39,186 nt of DNA from Corallococcus sp. (GTDB lineage Bacteria; Bacillota; Clostridia; Christensenellales; CAG-314), in the NCBI GenBank assembly GCA_023663205.1, contig JAMPHX010000006.1, positions 1 to 39,186 on the forward strand. Direction: 5' to 3'. A program made the translations under genes and the position numbers. Shown here one piece after another: positions 34,488-39,186 of the stretch (positions within the stretch are counted from its first letter, which is position 1; each line of letters begins with the position of its first letter). The notes beneath the pieces are model-generated. The model was not told where the DNA came from, ran no database searches, and saw only the letters and a list, made by a program, of their open reading frames with translations.

Positions 34488-35062
34488 CTATTCCACTTTA
34501 ATTTCCAAACACTTTACAAGTCCTTCGATGCCCGCCGCGGAAAACTTTGCTCCTTTCAATTTGCAGGATAGACTGTCAATGTTGAACCCGTCGGATAATC
34601 GGAAGTCGCATTTTTGCATGTCGCACAATGTAAATACGGTGTCGTTTAGATTACATTTTGAAAAGTTGCATTCCGCAATATTCGTTTTGTAAAAGGTAGA
34701 AGATACTATCTGCGATTGCCCGAAATCGAGTTTGCGTAACGTAATATCTTCAAAGTTGTTAAATTTCAATAAACACTCGTCCAATTTTTCGATTACCGTT
34801 GCGTATTCCGTGCTTAAATCGCGCCAGTTTACGCCGATAACGGTGCACTTGACAAACTCGCAAAATTTCATTGCGGATTCTTTAAATACCGAGTTTACAA
34901 ACTCGCAGTTTTCAAAAACGCATTCGTTAAATGTCACATTGCGGAATGACGTTTCTTTGAACTTGCAGTTTGCAAAAGTGCAGTAGGAGAATGTATAGTT
35001 GTCGATGTTTTTTGAGATACGTTTATGTTTTCGTATTTTTTGTCTTCTCTTAGATTTTCCAA
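34488..35062 (-). pseudogene. Pentapeptide-repeat-like protein, frameshifted
   Basis: The main frame (34488 to about 35020) has repeated A(N/D)LXX-like units such as TFANCKFKETSFRNVTFNEC, CVFENCEFVNSVF and CNFSKCNLNDTVFTLCDMQK, which should form a right-handed beta helix. The in-frame ATG at 34937 cuts off the first repeats. Upstream, another frame beginning TTG (35062, with GAGGG before it) reads LENLREDKKYENINVSQK and joins the repeat frame at a run of six A. One more A would fuse them. Either the gene is broken or slippage at the A run is used. Function unknown; some pentapeptide proteins mimic DNA. Confidence 0.6.
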
Positions 35063-35244
35063 TTTTTTACCCTCAAAAACATTGTAGCATACGCAGTGCA
35101 GGTTAGCAAGTATTAGCGAATAACGGCGTTCGGCAGTGCAATCGTTTTTCGATTATTTCACAGGCATAAACAAGCCAAGCACTTTTTTCGGTCAACTTGT
35201 GGCAGTTTATATCACAAACTGTTTCAAAATGCCGCCCAAAAGGC

Positions 35245-35277
35245 AAAACACGCGTTCAAAATCCAAACGCGTGTTTT
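35245..35277. terminator. Palindromic hairpin
   Basis: AAAACACGCGTT (35245-35256) pairs with AACGCGTGTTTT (35266-35277), a 12-bp stem. It lies just downstream of terminator B on the minus strand and may be a backup. Confidence 0.5.
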
Positions 35278-35288
35278 CTAATAAATTT

Positions 35289-35343
35289 GCCCGACATAAT
35301 TTTTTGGGACTCGGTCGGGCATTGAATGGAGTAGCAGTAATAA
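35289..35343 (-). terminator. Terminator B of recurring family
   Basis: On the minus strand GCCCGAC pairs with GTCGGGC, followed by AAATTTATT. Its upstream flank reads TTATTACTGCTAC, then TCCATTCAATG. The first 13 bases are identical to those of terminator C, and CCATtCAATGCCC differs from the A and D flank by one base. It follows the small zinc-ribbon gene. Confidence 0.65.
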
Positions 35344-35356
35344 CTTAAAACAAATT

Positions 35357-35482
35357 TTATTCTTGCTCTTGTTCTTGTTCGGCATAGTAATTAGTACTGC
35401 CGCAATGAGGGCATTTCCCTCCGTTATAATAACTGCTGTGATGACCGCAATTATAGCAATGATAATATGTATAAGTTCCCAT
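35357..35482 (-). CDS. Mini zinc-ribbon protein, 41 aa
   Basis: GAGGAG lies eight bases before the ATG. The product reads MGTYTYYHCYNCGHHSSYYN, then GGKCPHCGSTNYYAEQEQEQE. Two CxxC pairs, CYNC and CPHC, form a classical zinc ribbon, followed by an unusual alternating Glu-Gln tail. It is encoded below the cysteine-rich gene on the same strand, probably in the same transcript from the operator-controlled promoter. A longer overlapping frame in another phase is a shadow. Confidence 0.65.
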   Translation of the reverse strand: MGTYTYYHCYNCGHHSSYYNGGKCPHCGSTNYYAEQEQEQE

Positions 35483-35542
35483 ATCGAATCTCCTCTTGTG
35501 ATATATTTTTTAGCCAATCGAATCATTGGAAATATTCCGTAA

Positions 35543-35749
35543 TTACTTCCATTGATTTTTCTTTACATATCCTCCGCAGTGGCAACCGTCTAATCCCTTG
35601 ACTTTTCTGAAATTGCCATAGGAATCTGTTGCAAACATACAATATCCTACGTCATTGCATCCATTCATTCCAAAGAGCGAATTTCTCAAACCATCAAAAG
35701 TGGAGGTTCCTCTTTTAGTGTAAAACTGACAATCATTGCACAAACCCAT
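35543..35749 (-). CDS. Cysteine-rich mini-protein, 68 aa
   Basis: AAGGAG stands before the ATG. The 68-residue product has cysteines in CNDC, GCND, YCMF and GCHCGG, with no signal peptide, pointing to a small intracellular metal-binding domain. Its opening resembles that of the 62-residue protein at 1767-1955. It is the first gene of a minus-strand unit whose promoter overlaps the Xre operators. No family name can be given. Confidence 0.65.
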   Translation of the reverse strand: MGLCNDCQFYTKRGTSTFDGLRNSLFGMNGCNDVGYCMFATDSYGNFRKVKGLDGCHCGGYVKKNQWK

Positions 35750-35784
35750 AATATTTCTCCTTTATATATTGTGATGATGTCTAT

Positions 35785-35840
35785 ATTGTAACTAACCAAC
35801 AGTTAGTTGTCAAGTAAAAATACTAACTATTGGTTATAAT
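35785..35840. promoter_or_regulatory. Divergent promoters with paired Xre operators
   Basis: For the minus strand, TTGACA (35813-35808), a 17-bp spacer and TACAAT (35790-35785) form a near-consensus promoter. Its spacer contains the inverted repeat AACTAAC-CAACA-GTTAGTT (35790-35808). A second copy of the core, TAAC-TATTG-GTTA (35824-35836), overlaps the plus-strand TATAAT (35835-35840). The cores (TAAC-N5-GTTA) are 31 bp apart, three helical turns. Both promoters would be blocked by a bound repressor, most likely the Xre protein encoded next door. Confidence 0.75.
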
Positions 35841-35847
35841 TTTTACT

Positions 35848-36054
35848 ATGAATGAGATAATAAAAGAAAGGCTTAAAGAAGAACTAAAAAATTGTCACAT
35901 GACAACAATTCAAATTGCAAAAGAAGTAGGGGTTTCTCCCGAAATGATTACACAGTATATAACCACTAAAAAATTGCCGAAGTTAGACACCTTTGCAAGA
36001 CTATGTAAAGTTCTTGATTTATCGGCAGACTATATATTGGGTATAAATGACTGA
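35848..36054 (+). CDS. Small Xre-family repressor
   Basis: The 68-residue protein is little more than a helix-turn-helix domain: MTTIQIAKEVGVSPEMITQY, then KKLPKLDTFARLCKVLDLSA. The ATG at 35848 is seven bases after the TATAAT, so transcription should start at or near the first codon, giving a leaderless message; no Shine-Dalgarno is present. It faces the cysteine-rich gene pair across two identical operator cores, as in phage-type or toxin-antitoxin-type autorepressors. No toxin-like partner is recognised in the divergent pair. Confidence 0.8.
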   Translation: MNEIIKERLKEELKNCHMTTIQIAKEVGVSPEMITQYITTKKLPKLDTFARLCKVLDLSADYILGIND

Positions 36055-36305
36055 TATTATTGACAATTGCTAAATTGATGCTTTGGCACCAAAACCGCAA
36101 CGAAAAATCGGGTTCGCGTGCAATCTCTCCGTGTTCCCCGAATTCTTTTACGTCGCCGTTCCTTTGTTTGACTGTCCTTTACTTATCGTTTGCGTTCCGA
36201 AAAGTCCGCTTTTTACTTGTCTTGTGTACCGCTTATACCTACCGCGATTTTTTTGCGATATAATACAGTATCAATGGAAATCAAGCAAGATAGAAGAGAA
36301 AAACA
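36055..36305. other. Gene-free stretch after xre
   Basis: I find no supported gene. A minus-strand reading (ISKGQSNKGTAT, then stop) looks like a decayed coding fragment but has no usable length. TATAAT occurs on the plus strand at 36259-36264 without a gene behind it. Confidence 0.3.
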
Positions 36306-36306
36306 G

Positions 36307-36378
36307 TAAAAGAAAAAACCTAAAACCAATTCTACCAAAGGAGTTCGTTTTAGGTTTCGATTGGTGTAGCAGTAATAA
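36307..36378 (-). terminator. Terminator C of recurring family
   Basis: On the minus strand AAACCTAAAAC pairs perfectly with GTTTTAGGTTT (11 bp, 36347-36357 with 36316-36326), followed by TTTCTTTTAC. The upstream flank TTATTACTGCTAC is the same 13 bases as at terminator B. It ends the immunity-like gene. Confidence 0.75.
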
Positions 36379-36453
36379 TTTTTATTCGTAGATTATTTCC
36401 AAATCTTTTTCTTTTACAGAAATAGTGGTAATATTTGGTAATGTTTTCTGTAT

Positions 36454-36849
36454 TTAATCGACAAAAAACTCGTCTTCGTTAACGTCTATTTCTGTTTCTT
36501 GCGGTACTCCGTTTTGCTTGGCAAAGCGGATAGTGCATTTGTTGTTAGATTTAGCAATCAAAATGCCTTTTGAGCCTTTGTCTACGCCTAAATATTGATA
36601 CCGGTCTACCAACAAAACAACATTGTCGCCAACTTGCTTTACGCGAGCGACAATTACAACTTCCAAATCTTCTTCGTTTACGGGAATTGTGGCAATATTG
36701 GGTAATGCTCCGTATTGGTCGAAACACACAAGCCATTGTCCGTCAATATTACGAGAGTCGCATATCCAGCCGGCCATTCCTTTGTGTACGCCCTTCTTGG
36801 CGTATTTTTCTTTTTCTACTGTAAGTTTTACTCTGTCGTATTCTTTCAT
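36454..36849 (-). CDS. Hypothetical protein, possible immunity protein, 131 aa
   Basis: The ATG at 36849 (MKEYDRVKLTVEKEKYAKKG) follows GAGGGG; the frame is open nine codons further up but without a ribosome site. The sequence carries two similar halves. The first runs VKLTVEKEKYAKKGVHKGMA to IPVNEEDLEVV. The second runs VVLLVDRYQYLGVDKGSKGI to IDVNEDEFFVD. This suggests a duplicated beta-barrel-like (SH3/KOW-like) domain. It directly follows a toxin-like C-terminal module, the usual place of an immunity gene, and ends in terminator C. The immunity role is inference from position only. Confidence 0.6.
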   Translation of the reverse strand: MKEYDRVKLTVEKEKYAKKGVHKGMAGWICDSRNIDGQWLVCFDQYGALPNIATIPVNEEDLEVVIVARVKQVGDNVVLLVDRYQYLGVDKGSKGILIAKSNNKCTIRFAKQNGVPQETEIDVNEDEFFVD

Positions 36850-37121
36850 TGCTTGCCCCTCTGCATGGCGTAGCATTTGCTATTGTGCCGTCGGGATAAA
36901 CCATCCAACCCGATATGACGGTAACCGTTCCGCCGGTAATTTTATTCGGCAATATTATCTCTATATTGATTCGTTGCCCGTAGCCGTCAAGTTCTTTCAA
37001 TTTAAAATTTCCGTTTGCATATTTTTCCTGCGCTTGACGGCAAAATTCTTCTTGCAGATATTGTGAATCCATTATATCATACCCCCCAACTTTCAAACAA
37101 TGCTTTTTTGCCTCTGTTTAT
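36749..37121 (-). pseudogene. Remnant B of toxin-like gene (C-terminal module)
   Basis: The minus strand reads NRGKKALFESWG, then a six-G run shifts the frame, then YDIMDSQYLQEEFCRQAQEK, LKELDGYGQRINIEI and SGWMVYPDGTIANATP. Removing one G joins the two frames. The second part resembles C-terminal domains of polymorphic-toxin-like proteins (DUF6883-type, low certainty). After ATP the frame runs on into the next gene in the wrong phase. The N-terminal pre-domain is missing here but is seen in remnant A at 31262-31619, which ends with the same NRGKKAL-ESW block. Confidence 0.5.
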
Positions 37122-37123
37122 TG

Positions 37124-37257
37124 CTGTTACCGATGAATATCTTTTGAAAGAACTATCTGCGCAGGACACACGTTGGTGGTGCAAAGTTGAAGATGGTTAT
37201 ATACTAAATCTGAAAGACGAACGCAAAAATAAAATTCCCTACAAATACGATAGTTGA
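37124..37257 (+). pseudogene. C-terminal fragment of an unknown gene
   Basis: On the plus strand AVTDEYLLKELSAQDTRWWC, then KVEDGYILNLKDERKNKIPY, ends in TGA at 37257. The residue mix looks coding, but no start with a ribosome site exists and it abuts remnant B head-on near 37121. It is likely a gene tail left at a recombination junction. Confidence 0.3.
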
Positions 37258-37356
37258 CAATATTTCTCTCACAAATATAAACTTGCGTTGGCGAGGTGTT
37301 TTTCTAAAACCTTCTTATTGCCCCAATAAACAAAAAAATACACCCAAAACGTATTT

Positions 37357-37399
37357 AAAAAAAAAAACACCCAATCAAACCATTTGGGGTTCGACTGGG
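37357..37399 (-). terminator. Terminator D, directly after tRNA-Val
   Basis: On the minus strand CCCAGTCGAACC pairs with GGTTTGATTGGG (12 bp including two G-T pairs), then TG and eleven T. The flank between the tRNA CCA and the stem is TACAATG; together with the CCA this gives CCATACAATGCCC, as at terminator A. Confidence 0.9.
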
Positions 37400-37406
37400 C
37401 ATTGTA

Positions 37407-37483
37407 TGGTGGAGACAGTAGGGCTCGAACCTACGACCTCATGCATGTGAAGCATGCGCTCTAACCAACTGGGCTATGCCTCC
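37407..37483 (-). tRNA. tRNA-Val (anticodon CAC), CCA encoded
   Basis: On the minus strand it folds as a full cloverleaf. The acceptor stem is GGAGGCA with TGTCTCC (one G-T pair). The anticodon stem CATGC/GCATG encloses TTCACAT, giving anticodon CAC. The T stem GTAGG/CCTAC has loop TTCGAGC. The discriminator is A and CCA is encoded. The D stem GCCC/GAGC has one C-A mismatch at 12-23. It reads GUG valine codons. Confidence 0.96.
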
Positions 37484-37616
37484 GTAAACGGTTGCAGCGG
37501 TTGCAACCGTGTATCTACTGTATTTCACCCACAGACAAAACAGATACGTAAATTTTTTGTGGGGTGTGTATTGTAAGTTAATTGTCGTTAGACGCAATTA
37601 AACTGGCTACTCAGTT

Positions 37617-37645
37617 ATTATATCACCGTTTAATAACATTTGCAA
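37617..37645 (-). promoter_or_regulatory. Candidate tRNA-Val promoter
   Basis: On the minus strand TTGCAA (37645-37640), 17 bp, TATAAT (37622-37617). It lies about 130 bases before the mature tRNA 5' end, so a long leader would be processed. The bases between hold no gene. Confidence 0.5.
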
Positions 37646-37711
37646 TTAAATTTTACTCGCTTATTTTTGTTTTGTATTTCAAGCGGTACAGAGCAATCAA
37701 CTGTCAAAGGA

Positions 37712-38662
37712 CTATTTTATTTTTTGCGTTCTTTTGATTTTTTTGGATAAAGCAAAAATTTCAAGTCCAATACCTATCGCCGAGAACAGCAATGTCATTA
37801 GCATATTGGTTGTAAATTCGCTGCTGAATTCTGCAGATTCCATACATTTTCCAAAGGCTTCAAAAGCGCCGATGCTTAATCCCGATTCCGATGCGATAAG
37901 TTGCGCGACGGCAACATAAATACCAAATACCGTACCTAACATAAACACCAAACTTACGGCAGATACAATAACAATCATTATTACGTTGGGTTTGCCGCCG
38001 AACTTTTGATACAGAAACGCTCCCAAAATTACCGCAACAACAGCCGATATTGCCGAAACATATCCGATAAGGTAAAGTATAAACGTAATTGCCGCGCCGG
38101 CAATGCCGCCGACCAATGCGCCGAGCGTGCCCTTCAAAATGTTATTGGGAGCGGCAGCAAATTCTTTGTCGCTTTCTTCGATAATGGTGTTTATCTGAGA
38201 GATACATTCCTCGTGCATTTTGACGGTAAATCCGTCTATGTTGCAATCGCGCGTAGCGCTTTCTTCCAATTTGTTACCGCAAAACGGACAGGTATCTCCG
38301 GTGGGGCATTGGTTTTCTTCCAATGTTCCGTAAATAACGTCGAATGTTTTGGGCATCTTTTCGATAATCTTTTTGACGGTCATATCGTTCATGCCGACTT
38401 TCAAACCGTAAGCGGTGGTTTGTACAACAAATATACGCTCGTAGGTCTTTTTGTCTGCGCTTAGCGCACGTTCAATCAACGCTTTTACTTTGTTTTTGAT
38501 AACGTCTGTCGCGTAAAACGAAACGTGCAGCACAACGGGATAAGTTTCAGTGCCCAGTCCGCTGAATATATTTGTTTCGTAACCGCGTATAACACCGTAT
38601 GCGCTGTTATTGCTGACAGTTAAGCCGAGCGAAGTAAAATGTTCGGCGAGATGCTTGTTCAT
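37712..38662 (-). CDS. Membrane protein with zinc-ribbon-like motif, 316 aa
   Basis: AGGAG precedes the ATG. Residues 1-125 form a soluble alpha/beta domain (YGVIRGYETNIFSGLGTETY, then VVLHVSFYATDVIKNK). CPFCGNKL near 135, with a further Cys and His-rich segment (MHEECISQ), suggests a zinc ribbon. At least four membrane helices follow (about residues 175-310), including GALVGGIAGAAITFILYLIG and MIVIVSAVSLVFMLGTVFGI. The order soluble sensor, zinc ribbon, membrane bundle is seen in several uncharacterised Firmicute proteins. It has its own promoter. No function can be given. Confidence 0.72.
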   Translation of the reverse strand: MNKHLAEHFTSLGLTVSNNSAYGVIRGYETNIFSGLGTETYPVVLHVSFYATDVIKNKVKALIERALSADKKTYERIFVVQTTAYGLKVGMNDMTVKKIIEKMPKTFDVIYGTLEENQCPTGDTCPFCGNKLEESATRDCNIDGFTVKMHEECISQINTIIEESDKEFAAAPNNILKGTLGALVGGIAGAAITFILYLIGYVSAISAVVAVILGAFLYQKFGGKPNVIMIVIVSAVSLVFMLGTVFGIYVAVAQLIASESGLSIGAFEAFGKCMESAEFSSEFTTNMLMTLLFSAIGIGLEIFALSKKIKRTQKIK

Positions 38663-38691
38663 TTTTTTTCTCCTAATACTAAGATACGTAT

Positions 38692-38721
38692 ATTATACCA
38701 AATGGCAGTGCAAAAAGTCAA
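38692..38721 (-). promoter_or_regulatory. Promoter of the 316-aa membrane gene
   Basis: On the minus strand TTGACT (38721-38716), 18 bp, TATAAT (38697-38692), with TGG just before it as an extended -10. It is 30 bases upstream of the ATG. Confidence 0.7.
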
Positions 38722-38960
38722 TAATATACAATAATTTAATGTTTACAATTTAACCGACGTATTGTTATGCGGCATTTTGCGGAAAGTATATTTCCAATAA
38801 TACGACGGAATGTGTTATACCGAAGATTTTTACTTTCTTTGTAATATAAAAATACCCAAACTGCTTGCCGTGCCTTTCACATAAGAGTATCGCAATGCAA
38901 TATCGATTTAGCGTAACCTCAGTAATGTGCGGCAGCAAGAAATATATACGGCAAATACTG
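38722..38960. other. Gene-free stretch at right end
   Basis: AT-rich sequence without a supported gene; a 60-codon plus-strand frame from 38865 has no ribosome site. Confidence 0.3.
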
Positions 38961-38961
38961 A

Positions 38962-39186
38962 AAACCTGCGTGTACCGCTGTATTTTGTTTCTGTTGCGCG
39001 GCAGTTTTTGCTTTGTCAGGTTCGTACGATTATTTTGCAGTCAATGAAAGCAATGTTCCCGTAAAAATAATCAAGAAGATTGACGAAAACGGCAAAAACG
39101 CAGATATGTATTTGCAAAATTCACCGAACATTTTTTTTGTATCTTACGGCATAATTCCCACGAACTTGTTCGCATACAAATTCTAT
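38962..39186 (+). CDS. Partial reading frame at window edge
   Basis: After a stop at 38959-38961 the plus strand stays open to the window end. It reads AVFCFCCAAVFALSGSYDYF, then VNESNVPVKIIKKIDENGKN. The first part resembles a signal peptide, the rest a secreted or lipoprotein-like domain. No in-frame ATG, GTG or TTG with a ribosome site precedes the hydrophobic stretch, so the start may be frameshifted or use another codon. The 3' end is outside the window. Confidence 0.35.

Noticed and set aside
34242..34571. Plus-strand 109-codon frame preceded by GAGGAGG
   Set aside because: The purine stretch is too close to its TTG and lies inside the well-formed minus-strand promoter of the Xre-YcxB gene; the product has no coherent pattern.
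35000..35030. Programmed -1 frameshift in the pentapeptide-repeat gene
   Set aside because: The six-A run plus C resembles a slippery site, but the codon phase does not fit a standard heptamer and no stimulatory hairpin follows; decay is simpler.
31911..37410. Terminators A to D as integron attC sites
   Set aside because: They are hairpins with conserved flanks, but paired GTTRRRY/RYYYAAC core sites are missing and no integrase gene is present. Strong T tracts at A, C and D point to terminators.
31950..37410. Flanks A and D as attL/attR of an element integrated in tRNA-Val
   Set aside because: The shared block is only 13 bases plus CGAACC, further related copies occur inside the interval, and no integrase or relaxase is encoded.
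1..39186. CRISPR array
   Set aside because: No series of regularly spaced short direct repeats was seen anywhere.

Overview
The window looks like a stretch of chromosome from an anaerobic, low-to-mid GC Firmicute of the Clostridia type. The evidence is a class III (oxygen-independent) ribonucleotide reductase, a CIRCE heat-shock operator, strong AGGAGG-type ribosome binding sites, many intrinsic terminators, and a YhaO/YhaN-like nuclease pair. I cannot name the species. TAA, TGA and TAG all serve as ordinary stops.

Layout. 1-3340 is accessory: the 3' part of a DUF262-DUF1524 (GmrSD-type) nuclease, two tiny proteins, a broken HTH gene, a hypothetical gene and a zinc-ribbon mini-protein. 3570-6800 is the nucleotide module nrdD-nrdG-dut behind a likely NrdR site. 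6810-7616 is a cassette in which a small membrane-protein gene sits between two 107-bp inverted repeats. 7783-9473 holds a helical lipoprotein with an RsgI-like N-terminus, followed by an inverted, broken copy of part of the same gene. 9661-12325 is the heat-shock pair hsp20 (CIRCE-controlled) and htpG. 12452-15000 has single-gene units: a pyridoxamine-phosphate-oxidase-like protein, a DUF4234-like membrane protein and an AraC regulator. 15358-18233 is the SbcD/SbcC-like (YhaO/YhaN-like) pair. 18258-21093 is a split transketolase plus galactose mutarotase operon. 21314-23250 contains HU, a small membrane protein, an ArsR regulator and a CPCC zinc protein whose reading frame is cut by an amber codon. 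23431-31023 is housekeeping: recF facing away from gyrB-gyrA-argS.

31123-37400 is a decayed accessory island. It holds two partial copies of one CxxC/HxxCHC toxin-like gene family, a lipoprotein, a membrane-anchored Xre-YcxB regulator, a frameshifted pentapeptide-repeat gene, two cysteine-rich mini-proteins, and an Xre repressor whose paired operators overlap a divergent promoter. Several minus-strand terminators here share a recurring flanking sequence, and one of them follows directly on tRNA-Val(CAC). The window ends with an unknown membrane protein that has a zinc-ribbon-like motif and a partial plus-strand reading frame.

How the parts work together: nrdD/nrdG/dut supply and clean up dNTPs; hsp20/htpG handle protein stress; split transketolase and GalM feed sugar metabolism; RecF, gyrase, HU and the SbcCD-like pair maintain DNA. 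The most unusual pieces are the inverted-repeat cassette, the inverted lipoprotein-gene fragment, the recurring terminator module, and the Xre operator pair with a probably leaderless message. I see no CRISPR array, rRNA, integrase or transposase.
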